DNA of 64,000 nucleotides from assembly GCF_014205295.1 (NCBI RefSeq), contig NZ_JACHNF010000001.1, forward strand, positions 3,224,001 to 3,288,000, given 5' to 3'. Source of the DNA: Kribbella solani. GTDB lineage: Bacteria > Actinomycetota > Actinomycetes > Propionibacteriales > Kribbellaceae. Below the pieces are notes generated by a model. The model searched no databases, was not told where the DNA came from, and was given only the letters and a program-made list of their open reading frames with translations. The translations under genes and the position numbers were made by a program. Of the stretch, positions 26,941 through 35,384 are shown piece by piece (within the stretch, counting starts at the first letter, position 1; each line of letters opens with the position of its first letter).

Positions 26941-27939
26941 CTACTCGTCGACCTCGATCCGGATCGCCTCGCGGCGGTTGTCGCGCGCCGACTTCGCCAG
27001 GCTGACCACCGTGGTGACGAACAGCGTGCCGACGATGAACCCGAGCGACGTCAGGATGCCGATGTGCGGCAGGTGGATCGCGCCGATGTCGTCGATGTGC
27101 GAACCGTGCAGCGCCTCGATGATCAGCTTGACGCCGATGAACGCCAGAATCACCGACAGGCCGACGTTCAGGTAGACGATCCGCTCCAGCAGTCCACCGA
27201 TCAGGAAGTACAGCTGCCGAAGACCCATCAGCGCGAACGCGTTCGCGGTCAGCACGATGTACGCGTCCTGGGTGAGCCCGAAGATCGCCGGGATCGAGTC
27301 GAGCGCGAAGATCACGTTCGCCATCCCGATCGCGCCGATCACGATCACCAGCGGCGTCAGCATCCGGCGCCCGTCGACCCGCGTGGTCAGGTTCGCGCCG
27401 TCGTAGTCGTGGGTCAGCGGAAGCACGCGGCGCATCAACCGCAGCCCCGCGTTCTCCTGGAAGTCGGCCTCGTCGTTCTCACCCTCGAGGACGAGCCGCA
27501 CCGCCGTGTACACGAGGAACGCCCCGAAGATGTAGAACACCCAGCTGGCCGCCGAGATCGCCGCCGCCCCGGCCAGGATGAACACCGCGCGGAGCAGCAT
27601 CGACACCACGATACCGATGTACAGCACCTTGTCCTGGGCCAGCGACGGCACGGCGAACCGCGCCATGATGATCACGAACACGAACAGGTTGTCGACGCTC
27701 AGGCTGTACTCGGTGATGTACCCGGCAACGAACTCGCTCCCGGTCTGTCCCGGACTGAACAGGAACAACCCGACCGCGAACAGCCCCGCGAGCCCGACGT
27801 AGAACAGCACCCAGCGGGTCGCGTCCTTGATCGTCACGGTGTGGTTCCGGCGCGCGATCACGACCAGATCGAACGCGACGATCGCGAGCAACCCGACGAT
27901 CGTGAGCACCCAGACAACTGGGGACATGACGGAAACCAT
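26941..27939 (-). CDS. TerC family integral membrane protein (Mn exporter type)
   Basis: A 332-residue protein with about nine membrane segments. TerC signatures are EYSLSVDNLFVFVIIMARF (acidic and Asn residues in the membrane) and the second SIPAIFGLTQDAYIVLTANAF segment with Asp-Ser in FALDSIPAIF. TerC/Alx proteins export manganese. The ATG at 27939 follows GGAGG by 7 nt; a frame open to 28209 is rejected because it crosses the riboswitch. The riboswitch just upstream supports a manganese role. Confidence 0.92.
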   Translation of the reverse strand: MVSVMSPVVWVLTIVGLLAIVAFDLVVIARRNHTVTIKDATRWVLFYVGLAGLFAVGLFLFSPGQTGSEFVAGYITEYSLSVDNLFVFVIIMARFAVPSLAQDKVLYIGIVVSMLLRAVFILAGAAAISAASWVFYIFGAFLVYTAVRLVLEGENDEADFQENAGLRLMRRVLPLTHDYDGANLTTRVDGRRMLTPLVIVIGAIGMANVIFALDSIPAIFGLTQDAYIVLTANAFALMGLRQLYFLIGGLLERIVYLNVGLSVILAFIGVKLIIEALHGSHIDDIGAIHLPHIGILTSLGFIVGTLFVTTVVSLAKSARDNRREAIRIEVDE

Positions 27940-27945
27940 GACAAA

Positions 27946-28125
27946 CCTCCGGACGTCGGCGTACCGCTGCGTGGTCCGGAGGTCTCTTCCACCCCGACTG
28001 ATCCGCGTACGCGCCCAGCCCGGGCCGGCAGCACCGGTTCGGCCGCCCAGGCCTCCCGTGATGACGACACTGCCACCTGCAACCGCCACCCGAAGGCACG
28101 GCCCAGAGGAATACTCCCCTCCTGA
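27946..28125 (-). promoter_or_regulatory. yybP-ykoY-like manganese riboswitch of terC with SD-sequestering platform
   Basis: On the minus strand P1 is TCAGGAGG (28125-28118) with CCTCCGGA (27982-27975). Between them are the class motifs GGGGAGTATTCC directly after P1, TCGTCATCACGG in the middle and AGAGACCTCCG at the 3' end. The expression platform is plain: CCTCCGGAC (27982-27974), which includes the P1 3' arm, can pair over 9 bp with GTCCGGAGG (27954-27946), which is the terC Shine-Dalgarno region. Ligand-bound P1 would therefore free the ribosome-binding site. The class call is from remembered consensus, not a covariance search. Confidence 0.8.
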
Positions 28126-28279
28126 AACGCGCCAAGTGTATCCGCTCCCAATAGGACCGCCCACCCAACCCGCTCCACCAGATCGTATACCGCATACAGC
28201 CTCCAACACCAGAGGCGATCGACGGACACCCGCACCTCACCACCGCCCCACGTACGAGCCCCCACGTGCTCCGCGGGCC

Positions 28280-28720
28280 TCAGGGTCCTTCGTCTGGGCG
28301 GATTGAGACGGCGTCTTCAGGGAGGAGTTCGGCTAGCAGGGTTTGTACGCGGTGGGCTATTTCGTCGCGGATCGGGCGTACTGCTGCCAGGTCTTGGCCG
28401 GCTGGGTCGGTGAGTTGCCAGTCCAGGTAGCGCTTGCCGGGGTAGTACGGGCATTCGTCGCCGCAGCCCATCGTGATCACGACGTCGGCGGCGCGTACGG
28501 CATCATCCGTCAGTGGTTTCGGGAACTCCTTCGAGATGTCCAGTCCGAGCTCGGCCATCGCCTCGACGACGGCGGGGTTGAGGTGTTCGGCGGGCTGGGA
28601 ACCGGCCGACCGCACCACCACGCGACCGGCGCCGTGATGGTCAAGCAGGGCGGCCGCCATCTGGGAGCGGCCGGCGTTGTGGATGCAGACGAACAGCACC
28701 TCAGGGACAGCGTCCGACAT
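28280..28720 (-). CDS. arsC: Arsenate reductase, low-molecular-weight phosphatase type
   Basis: A 146-residue LMW-PTP-fold enzyme that reduces arsenate to arsenite. The catalytic loop is FVCIHNAGRSQMA (CX5R) and the thiol-relay region is ITMGCGDECPYYPGKRYLDW, with two further Cys as in thioredoxin- or mycothiol-coupled enzymes. The ATG at 28720 lies inside the 3' end of acr3 (20-bp overlap). Last gene of the arsR-acr3-arsC operon. Confidence 0.93.
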   Translation of the reverse strand: MSDAVPEVLFVCIHNAGRSQMAAALLDHHGAGRVVVRSAGSQPAEHLNPAVVEAMAELGLDISKEFPKPLTDDAVRAADVVITMGCGDECPYYPGKRYLDWQLTDPAGQDLAAVRPIRDEIAHRVQTLLAELLPEDAVSIRPDEGP

Positions 28721-29792
28721 CAGTTCTCCCGGGGTAGTAGCGGCGCCTCGCCCACAACGCGACATACACGAGCGCGACCAGGACAGGTACTTCGATGAGC
28801 GGCCCGACGACGCCGGCGAGGGCTTGCCCCGAGGTCACCCCGTACGTACCGATCGCGACGGCAATCGCCAGTTCGAAGTTGTTGCCCGCGGCGGTGAACG
28901 CGAGCGTCGCGGTTTTGGCGTACCCGAGGCGGAGGCGGTGCCCAAGCGCGAACGAGCCGCCGAACATGAGCACAAAGTACGCCAGCAGCGGCAACGCGAT
29001 CCGTACGGCATCGAGCGGTGCACTGGTGATGGCATCGCCTTGCAGCGCGAAGAGCATGACGATGGTGAACAGCAGCCCGTACAGGGCGACCGGGCCGATC
29101 TTGGGCAGGAAGCGATCTTCGTACCAGGAACGTCCCCTGGTCTTTTCGCCGATGGTTCGGGTCAGGTACCCGGCGACGAGCGGGATGCCCAGGAACACCA
29201 CGACGCTGAGCGCGATCGCGCCGATCGAGAACGCCGCGCCGGCGGTCTGAAGGCCTAGCCAGCCGGGCAGTGTCTGCAGGTAGAACCAGCCCAGCGCGGC
29301 GAAGGCGACGATCTGGAACACGGAGTTGATGGCGACCAGAACGGCCGCGGCTTCGCGATCGCCACAGGACAGGTCGTTCCAGATCAGCACCATCGCGATG
29401 CAGCGCGCCAGGCCGACAATGACCAGACCGGTGCGGTACTCCGGCAGATCCGGAAGCAACAGCCAGGCGAGAGTGAACATCAGCGCCGGCCCGATGATCC
29501 AGTTGAGTACCAGCGAGGCGGCGAGCAACCGGCGATCTCCAGTCACACGGCCGGTTTCCGTGTAGCGGACCTTGGCCAGCACCGGGTACATCATCAGCAG
29601 CAACCCGATGGCGATCGGCAGACTGACCGAGCCGACCTTGACCGCGTCGAGCGCGTCGTCGAGCCCAGGCACCACCCGCCCAAGCAGCAGCCCGATCGCC
29701 ATCGCGGCCACGATCCACACGGCCAGGTACCGGTCGAGAAACGACAACCGCCGAACCACCGCTCCGGCCACAACACGGTCGGTGGTGGTCAT
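28701..29792 (-). CDS. acr3: ACR3 family arsenite efflux pump
   Basis: A 363-residue membrane protein with about ten helices that exports As(III). The family's key region is ARCIAMVLIWNDLSCGDREA, containing the conserved Cys of helix 4 and NDL, and AINSVFQIVAFAALGWFYL. The ATG at 29792 overlaps the arsR stop codon (ATGA), giving translational coupling. Confidence 0.94.
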   Translation of the reverse strand: MTTTDRVVAGAVVRRLSFLDRYLAVWIVAAMAIGLLLGRVVPGLDDALDAVKVGSVSLPIAIGLLLMMYPVLAKVRYTETGRVTGDRRLLAASLVLNWIIGPALMFTLAWLLLPDLPEYRTGLVIVGLARCIAMVLIWNDLSCGDREAAAVLVAINSVFQIVAFAALGWFYLQTLPGWLGLQTAGAAFSIGAIALSVVVFLGIPLVAGYLTRTIGEKTRGRSWYEDRFLPKIGPVALYGLLFTIVMLFALQGDAITSAPLDAVRIALPLLAYFVLMFGGSFALGHRLRLGYAKTATLAFTAAGNNFELAIAVAIGTYGVTSGQALAGVVGPLIEVPVLVALVYVALWARRRYYPGRTDVGRCP

Positions 29793-30148
29793 GTGACAGC
29801 GTTCTCCGGTACGGACAGGAGCTCGGAGATCCACTTCAGTCGTTGCGGGATCGGCCAGTAGTACACCCAGGTGCCGCGGCGCTCGCAGTCGACCAAGCCG
29901 GCCTCGCGCAGTACGCGGAGGTGGTGGGAAATCGTCGGCCCGGACACCTCGAAATGCGGGGTGATGTCGCAGACGCATACTTGTTCGCCGGCCGACGCGA
30001 TGATCGACATCAGCCGCAGCCGGATCGGGTCGGACAGCGCCTTGAACACGGCCGCGCCCTCGCCCGCGGCCTGGGGGTCCAGCGCCGCGACCGAGATGGG
30101 CGTACAGCACCCGCCACCGCGCTGGATTTGCACCGACTGTTTCGACAT
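29789..30148 (-). CDS. arsR: ArsR family repressor
   Basis: A 119-residue winged-helix repressor. The recognition helix region is FEVSGPTISHHLRVLREAGL and the wing is VDCERRGTWVYYWPI. The As(III) site is probably the CVCD motif at EQVCVCDITPHF, with a GGGCC pair near the N-terminus (residues 12-15) as a possible third ligand. First gene of the operon with acr3 and arsC, and divergent from a flavoprotein gene; both probably share the 80-bp intergenic operator. Confidence 0.93.
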   Translation of the reverse strand: MSKQSVQIQRGGGCCTPISVAALDPQAAGEGAAVFKALSDPIRLRLMSIIASAGEQVCVCDITPHFEVSGPTISHHLRVLREAGLVDCERRGTWVYYWPIPQRLKWISELLSVPENAVT

Positions 30149-30157
30149 GCGTCTATC

Positions 30158-30177
30158 TTGACTTCCATCGAATCAGG
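30158..30177. promoter_or_regulatory. Candidate ArsR operator
   Basis: TTGACTTCCATCGAATCAGG lies in the divergent region 10 bp from the arsR start and has imperfect symmetry (TGAcTTC against GAATCA, one-base offset). The TTGA...TCA pattern is typical of ArsR-type sites. Identification is by position and partial symmetry only. Confidence 0.4.
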
Positions 30178-30229
30178 ATGCAAGGTGGGGATCGCTGATT
30201 AGATGAACTTCTACATAGCGGAGTCGATC

Positions 30230-31753
30230 ATGAGCGAGCACGACGACACGTCGGTGGTGGGCGCAGGTCCGGTCGAGTACGGCGGTGCGACGGTGGTGGG
30301 CACGGGTCCGGTTGCCGGCAGTGCGCCGGTGGTGGTTGTTGGGGCAGGGCCGGTTGGACTGGCGGCGGGGGCGCAGTTGGCTGAGCGGGGTGTGGAGTTC
30401 GTTGTACTGGAGTCTGGCCCTTCGGTGGCGTCGGCGATCGAGGAGTGGCGGCACGTACGGCTGTTCAGCCCGTGGCGCTACGACATCGACGCGGCAGCCC
30501 GGCGACTGCTGGAGGCCGCCGGCGGCTGGACCGAACCGGACCTGGCCGCACTGCCGACCGGTGGCGAGCTGATCGACGCCTATCTGGAGCCGCTTACCAA
30601 GACACCGCAACTGTCGGGACGGGTCCGCTACAACTCCACTGTCACGGCGGTGACCCGACTGGGGTTCGATCGCGTACGAACAACAGGCCGCGAGACCGCG
30701 CCGTTCTTGGTCCGGCTAGCCGATGGCTCCGAGCTCCTGGCCAGTGCAGTTGTCGACGCGAGCGGCACCTGGCGGCGCCCCAACGTACTGGGTGGTTCCG
30801 GCATCCCCGCACGAGGTGAGACCGACCCGCACGTGGCCGCGCGACTAGTACGGGCCCTTCCGGATGCACTGGGGCGTGACAGGGAGCGGTTCGCTGGACG
30901 CCGTACCGCGGTGGTTGGTGCTGGTCACTCGGCAGCGACCACTCTGCTGGAGCTGGGCGAGCTGGTTGAACAGCACCCTGGCACGGAGGTGCTGTGGGTA
31001 GTACGCGGCAACAACCAGGCACGTACGTACGGTGGCGGCGACTCTGACGAACTACCGGCCCGTGGCGCACTGGGAACCCGCTTGAAGCACCTTGTGCAGT
31101 CCGGTCGCGTCGAACTGGTCAGCAACTTCCGCACCGAGTCCATCGAACTAGCAGATCCCGTTGCCCCCGCCGGGCAGTCCGCTGGGACCGGGCGGCTTGT
31201 GTTGGTTGATGGGGAGCGGCGGGTGGTTGTTGACGCGGTGGTGAACTCGACCGGGTTCCGGCCCGACCACGACATGGTCAGCGAACTGCGTCTGGACCTG
31301 GACCCGATCCTGGGATCGACCCGGGAGCTAGCACCGCTCATCGACCCGAACAAGCACTCGTGCGGCACCGTACCCCCGCACGGCGTCGACCAGCTGGCGC
31401 ATCCCGAACCCGGGTACTACGCCATCGGCGCGAAGTCGTACGGCCGAGCCCCGACCTTCCTGCTGGCCACCGGCTACGAGCAGGCCCGCTCGGTCGCCGC
31501 CGCACTGGCCGGCGACTGGGAGGCGGCCCGCGACGTCCACCTCATCCTCCCCGAAACCGGCGTCTGCTCCTCCAACCTCGCCTACAGTCCCCCTCACGCC
31601 AACCCCGCGTCCACCAACGCCACGTCCGGCACCACCAACGCCGTGGGCCGCACCTCCGCCGACGCCATGGGCCAGACCTCCAGCGACGCGGCCGCTGGCT
31701 GCTGCAGGCCAGCACCACAGACCATCGAACTCACCACCCGCCTCACCCACTGA
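30230..31753 (+). CDS. FAD-dependent monooxygenase/oxidoreductase of the ars cluster (ArsO-like)
   Basis: The 507 residues contain an FAD-binding motif VVVVGAGPVGLAAGAQL, an NADPH-type motif AVVGAGHSAATTLLEL and the flavin monooxygenase segment NSTGFRPDHD. Flavoproteins of this class often accompany acr3/arsC operons (ArsO); their role in arsenic handling is not settled. The ATG at 30230 follows GGAG. Residues about 8-45 are odd: a degenerate triplication of the Rossmann motif (VVGAGPV, VVGTGPV, VVVGAGPV). The C-terminus ends in a Thr/Ser/Ala-rich low-complexity tail with a CC pair. Confidence 0.8.
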   Translation: MSEHDDTSVVGAGPVEYGGATVVGTGPVAGSAPVVVVGAGPVGLAAGAQLAERGVEFVVLESGPSVASAIEEWRHVRLFSPWRYDIDAAARRLLEAAGGWTEPDLAALPTGGELIDAYLEPLTKTPQLSGRVRYNSTVTAVTRLGFDRVRTTGRETAPFLVRLADGSELLASAVVDASGTWRRPNVLGGSGIPARGETDPHVAARLVRALPDALGRDRERFAGRRTAVVGAGHSAATTLLELGELVEQHPGTEVLWVVRGNNQARTYGGGDSDELPARGALGTRLKHLVQSGRVELVSNFRTESIELADPVAPAGQSAGTGRLVLVDGERRVVVDAVVNSTGFRPDHDMVSELRLDLDPILGSTRELAPLIDPNKHSCGTVPPHGVDQLAHPEPGYYAIGAKSYGRAPTFLLATGYEQARSVAAALAGDWEAARDVHLILPETGVCSSNLAYSPPHANPASTNATSGTTNAVGRTSADAMGQTSSDAAAGCCRPAPQTIELTTRLTH

Positions 31754-31800
31754 CCACACCAAGGCGGCCGGCGTCCGTGGGCGGTCGCTTGTGTACCTAA

Positions 31801-31886
31801 GGACAGGTAGTCGTGGGTCGCGGCCTAGTGCACCTGAGCGTGGGGATGGCTTTGCGTACGGTGTCTCGCCGGTGTACTACCTGTCG
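31801..31886. repeat. Dispersed palindromic element, copy 1
   Basis: Contains TAGTGCACCTGAGCGTGG, then GCGTACGGTGTCTCGCCGGTG and ACTACCTGT; the outer bases ACAGGTAGT and ACTACCTGT are inverted repeats. A second copy with the same order lies at 50041-50126. It sits between the flavoprotein gene and the TetR operator, where no gene is seen. Confidence 0.8.
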
Positions 31887-31922
31887 TTCGGCACGGCCTG
31901 ACGCCGGATGCCCGAGATCCAA

Positions 31923-31952
31923 CTCAAATGAGACATTTATGTCTCAATTGAG
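31923..31952. promoter_or_regulatory. TetR operator
   Basis: TGAGACA-TTTA-TGTCTCA (31929-31946) is a perfect palindrome, extended on both sides by CTCAA and TTGAG to 13-nt arms with one mismatch. A further TGTCTCA half-site follows at 31959-31965, abutting the TetR start codon. It lies 14 bp upstream of the gene and would block the tetR-MFS operon. Confidence 0.9.
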
Positions 31953-31965
31953 GTAGACTTGTCTC

Positions 31966-32514
31966 ATGGCGATGGATCGGGAGCAGGTTCTGCGGGATGC
32001 GGCGGGGCTGTTGATGCGGAAGTCGGGGGCCACGCTGGATGAGGTGGCGCGGGCGGCTGGGATCAGTCGGGCGACGTTGAATCGGCACTTTGCCGGGCGG
32101 GAGGCGCTGGTTCGGGCGCTGGAGGACCTGGGGATCGCCGAGTGTGAGGGTGCGCTGGCGAAGGCGCAGATCGAGGGTGGTTCGGCGGCGAACGCGGTGC
32201 GCCGGATGGTTCGGGAGCTGGAGCCGTCGGCGGGGCTGCTCGCGTTTCTTTACACCGAGAACCAGCTGTTCGAGGGCGACGAGCAGAACGAGGGCTGGGC
32301 GCGGCTGGACGCGGATCTGGTCGCGTTGTTCCGGCGTGGGCAGGAGGCCGGGGAGTTCCGGCTGGAGCTCAGTCCGGTCTGGATGGCCGAGGCGCTGTGC
32401 GGGCTCGTGGTCTCCGGCGCCTGGGCCGTATCCGAGGGCCGGCTGGCCCGTAACGACTTCACCCCCATGATCGCCGAGCTCCTGCTCGGTGGGGCCGTAC
32501 GGAGAGACAGATGA
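31966..32514 (+). CDS. TetR family repressor
   Basis: A 182-residue repressor. The N-terminal HTH is GATLDEVARAAGISRATLNRHF, and the rest is the helical ligand domain. The mRNA may be leaderless, because a TAGACT element ends 6 nt before the ATG. The stop codon overlaps the ATG of the MFS pump, so the pair forms an autoregulated drug-efflux operon. Confidence 0.93.
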   Translation: MAMDREQVLRDAAGLLMRKSGATLDEVARAAGISRATLNRHFAGREALVRALEDLGIAECEGALAKAQIEGGSAANAVRRMVRELEPSAGLLAFLYTENQLFEGDEQNEGWARLDADLVALFRRGQEAGEFRLELSPVWMAEALCGLVVSGAWAVSEGRLARNDFTPMIAELLLGGAVRRDR

Positions 32515-34130
32515 CGCAACAAACCACCCCCGACAACTCCAGCCCACGCCACACCGCCCCCGGCAACACCGGTCACCAGGACACCCGTACGAACAGCGGT
32601 GGCGCGGGCGGCAGCGGGGCGGGCAGCAGCACCGTCGCGCGGCCGGGGCGTTGGCTTGCGTTGGCGGTTCTGGTCCTGGCGGTGTTGCTGATCGCGGTTG
32701 ACTCGACCGTGCTGGGCTTGGCGACCCCGTTCCTGACCGAGGACCTGAAGCCGTCAGGCACGCAGTTGCTGTGGATCGGTGACGCGTACTCGTTCGTTCT
32801 TGCGGGTCTGCTCGTGTCAATGGGCAGTCTCGGTGACCGGATCGGGCGGAAGCGGATTCTGCTGATCGGTGCGACCGCGTTCGGCGCGGTTTCCGTACTG
32901 AACGCGTACGCGACCTCCGCCGAGCTGATGATCGCGGCCCGGGCGCTGCTCGGTGTCGCCGGCGCGACGCTGATGCCCGCGACCCTCGCGCTGATCCGGA
33001 ACATCTTCCACGACGCGCGCGAGCGCAGTCTCGCGATCGGTATCTGGGGCGCCGCCGCGTCAGCCGGCATGGCGGTCGGGCCGATCGTCGGTGGCGTACT
33101 ACTGGAGCACTTCTGGTGGGGTTCGGTCTTCCTGATCAACCTGCCCGTGATGGCGGTGCTGGTCGTCGTCGGCGCCAAACTGCTCCCCGAGTCGCGCAAC
33201 CCGAACCCTGGCCCATGGGACCTGCTCAGCGTCGTACTGTCGATGGTCGGCATGATCGGAGTGGTCTACGCGATCAAGGAGTTCGCCGCGCACGGCTTCG
33301 GGTGGGTCGCACTGGTTGCCGGTGTGATCGGCGCATTCGGACTGTACGGTTTTGTACGCCGCCAGCTGCGGATGCCGGTCCCACTGCTCGACCTGACGTT
33401 GTTCCGCAGCCGTGGGTTCAGCAGTGCGGTCACGGCTGACCTGCTGACGCTGCTCGGTCTGTCCGGGCTGATCTTCTTCCTCTCGCAGTACCTTCAACTC
33501 GTACAGGGGCGCGGGCCAATGGAGGCTGGTCTGGCTGAGCTGCCCGCGGCGGTCGGTTCGGTCGTGGCCGGGTTGCTCGCTGGGCGTGCGGCGCGGCGGT
33601 TCTCTGTACGCGCCGTGGTGGCCGGCGGCTTGGCGGCTATTGGTCTTGCGCTGGCTGCGTTGACAACGGTCAGCGCAACTACTGGGTACCCGTTGCTCGG
33701 TGCGGCGTTGCTGTTGGTCGGTGCGGGTGCTGGGTTCTCGTTCACTGTTACCGCGGACGTGATCCTGACTGCCGTACCGCAAGAGCAAGCAGGTGCGGCG
33801 AGTGCGGTGTCCGAGACGGCGTACGAGCTCGGCGCGGCGCTCGGCATCGCGCTGCTCGGGTCGATCGTGACGGGGATCTACCGCAACTTCCCCAGCCCTG
33901 CCGGTACGCCGGCTGGAGCACATGAGTCGCTGGGTGGTGCGGTCGAGGCCGCTGCCCAGCTTCCGCCTGAGGCGGGGGCGGCGCTACTCGACGCGGCTCG
34001 GCAGTCGTTCGCGAGCGGAGTGGCCACCGCGGCCGGTGTCGGTGCTGTCGTATTGTTGACAACCGCCGTCGCCACCTGGTTCCTGCTCCGCGGCCAAACC
34101 CTCAGCGACGACACGGCACCCGAGCACTGA
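32511..34130 (+). CDS. MFS multidrug transporter, DHA2/EmrB-QacA type (14 helices)
   Basis: A 539-residue pump with about 14 membrane segments. MFS motif A is GSLGDRIGRKRILLIGA, and motif D1-like is LAVLVLAVLLIAVDSTVLGLATP. The first 40 residues are a Thr/Ser/Gly/Asn-rich cytoplasmic extension. Overlaps tetR by 4 bp (ATGA). Substrate unknown. A GC-rich hairpin follows. Confidence 0.92.
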   Translation: MTQQTTPDNSSPRHTAPGNTGHQDTRTNSGGAGGSGAGSSTVARPGRWLALAVLVLAVLLIAVDSTVLGLATPFLTEDLKPSGTQLLWIGDAYSFVLAGLLVSMGSLGDRIGRKRILLIGATAFGAVSVLNAYATSAELMIAARALLGVAGATLMPATLALIRNIFHDARERSLAIGIWGAAASAGMAVGPIVGGVLLEHFWWGSVFLINLPVMAVLVVVGAKLLPESRNPNPGPWDLLSVVLSMVGMIGVVYAIKEFAAHGFGWVALVAGVIGAFGLYGFVRRQLRMPVPLLDLTLFRSRGFSSAVTADLLTLLGLSGLIFFLSQYLQLVQGRGPMEAGLAELPAAVGSVVAGLLAGRAARRFSVRAVVAGGLAAIGLALAALTTVSATTGYPLLGAALLLVGAGAGFSFTVTADVILTAVPQEQAGAASAVSETAYELGAALGIALLGSIVTGIYRNFPSPAGTPAGAHESLGGAVEAAAQLPPEAGAALLDAARQSFASGVATAAGVGAVVLLTTAVATWFLLRGQTLSDDTAPEH

Positions 34131-34148
34131 CCCACCGATCCATCAGCT

Positions 34149-34173
34149 GCCCCGGGCCCCACCCGCCCGGGGC
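34149..34173 (+). terminator. Probable terminator after the tetR-MFS operon
   Basis: GCCCCGGG (34149-34156) can pair with CCCGGGGC (34166-34173), loop of 9 nt, 18 bp after the MFS stop codon. There is no T-tract. The following 34174-34353 holds no gene; it is less GC-rich than its surroundings and probably carries the promoter of the next operon. Confidence 0.6.
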
Positions 34174-34353
34174 GGCCGCACGACCACCGGACGCGCGAGC
34201 ATCACCCGCGGCGCGAGTACCTCGCGCCGCCCGCCGCGCGAACACAAGGCAAAAAGTTTCCATTTCTTGCCTGAGCTCTGGGAGATTTCGCCGAATCGGA
34301 GTACAAACGAATTCTGTAGGTCTTACCGCCCCTAGGCCTAGGAGGAATTTGTC

Positions 34354-34767
34354 ATGGCCGGTATCAATGCCGAAGCCTCATGGTTCTGTTGTGGGAACGC
34401 ATGGGGACCCTGCGCAAGCACCGGAAAAGGTGCCTGCGGAACGTGCAACTCCGGGAACTTCCAGCACGCGTGGCCGAACACCTCGGACGCGTGCTACGCC
34501 ATCACCCACCCGGACACCTGCGGGATCACCGGGATGACCCGGCGTACCTGCGGGTTCAAGCACGCCACGACCAACCTGTGCAACGGAAAACGGGTGGTCA
34601 CGTCGATCGCGGACTGTGGTCCGCAGACCGACCTGTTCTGCGGTGAACGCGCCTGCTGTGGCGGGACGTGCGCCGCCAACCGGGTGATCGACCTGACTCC
34701 GGCCGCGTTCTCCGCGATCGCGAGCCTGAGCAACGGCCTGATCCCCGCTTCGATCGACGTCGGCTGA
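34354..34767 (+). CDS. Cysteine-rich DPBB-like protein (14 Cys)
   Basis: The 137-residue product carries 14 cysteines, concentrated in WFCCGNAWGPC, GACGTCN, FCGERACCGGTC and single Cys between. The second half resembles the double-psi beta-barrel of RlpA and expansins: VVTSIADCGP, then RVIDLTPAAFSAIASLSNGL. No signal peptide is visible, so if it is exported it may ride with a partner. ATG at 34354 with AGGAGG; a 12-bp palindrome CCTAGGCCTAGG (34331-34342) overlaps that ribosome-binding site. First of three genes with a Tat protein and a MauE-like protein, which suggests its disulfides are made in the cell envelope. Confidence 0.75.
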   Translation: MAGINAEASWFCCGNAWGPCASTGKGACGTCNSGNFQHAWPNTSDACYAITHPDTCGITGMTRRTCGFKHATTNLCNGKRVVTSIADCGPQTDLFCGERACCGGTCAANRVIDLTPAAFSAIASLSNGLIPASIDVG

Positions 34768-34780
34768 GAGGAGAGCTGAG

Positions 34781-35383
34781 ATGACCACCACGATGAACCG
34801 CCGTTCCCTGCTCTCCCGGGCCGCCCTCGGCGCGACCGGTCTGGTCGCCGCCACCGCGATGGGTTCGCTCGCGCCCGAGACCGCGTTCGCCGCCGGTCTG
34901 CAGTACCCGGACGCCGGCCAGCCGGACCCGAACTTCGCCGAAGGCCTGATCACCGGCCGGAACCAGGATCTCCTGCGGGTCAAGGGATCTGACGGCCGGA
35001 TGCACCGGATTCAGCTCACCGGCGTGACCAGCGTCTGGAAGTTGCGTCCGACAACGATCGACCAGGCGAAGATCGGCGACGGGCTGTACGCGCGCGGCGT
35101 ACTGATGCCGGATGGGATCCTTGCCGCCGAAGCGGTCTGGATCAACATCGTCAACCTGACCGTCGGCATCACGTCGATCGGCCGCGGCAGCGTGCAGCTC
35201 GATCACCACGGTCAGCGAGTCGTCGGGCATGTGCAGTCCGGCTTCACCGCGGCCGCGTACAACGGAACGCCCGCGGTCACGGACCTGTCGATGCTCAAAG
35301 TCGGCCGGCACGCCCAGGTGATCGGTGCCTGGCGCCCGGGTACGAACGAGATCGACATCGCGACCATCTACACCTCGAACTGA
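34781..35383 (+). CDS. Tat-exported protein of unknown function
   Basis: The 200-residue product has a twin-arginine signal (NRRSLLSRAALGATGLVAAT, cleavage near AFA-AG). The mature part has a small beta-rich domain with GLITGRNQDLLRVKGSDGRM and KIGDGLYARGVLMPDGILAA, resembling the OB-like DUF5666 pattern, repeated once more weakly. Function unknown. It starts 13 bp after the Cys-rich gene with GGAGAG upstream, so it could be that protein's export partner or its receptor in the envelope. Confidence 0.75.
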   Translation: MTTTMNRRSLLSRAALGATGLVAATAMGSLAPETAFAAGLQYPDAGQPDPNFAEGLITGRNQDLLRVKGSDGRMHRIQLTGVTSVWKLRPTTIDQAKIGDGLYARGVLMPDGILAAEAVWINIVNLTVGITSIGRGSVQLDHHGQRVVGHVQSGFTAAAYNGTPAVTDLSMLKVGRHAQVIGAWRPGTNEIDIATIYTSN

Positions 35384-35384
35384 C

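Noticed and set aside
25397..27175. 592-residue plus-strand frame over the efflux pump
   Set aside because: Arg-rich shadow in another frame of the MFS gene, crossing its stop and the terC 3' end.
27940..28209. N-terminal extension of TerC by 90 residues
   Set aside because: It would translate the riboswitch region; a good ribosome-binding site precedes ATG 27939.
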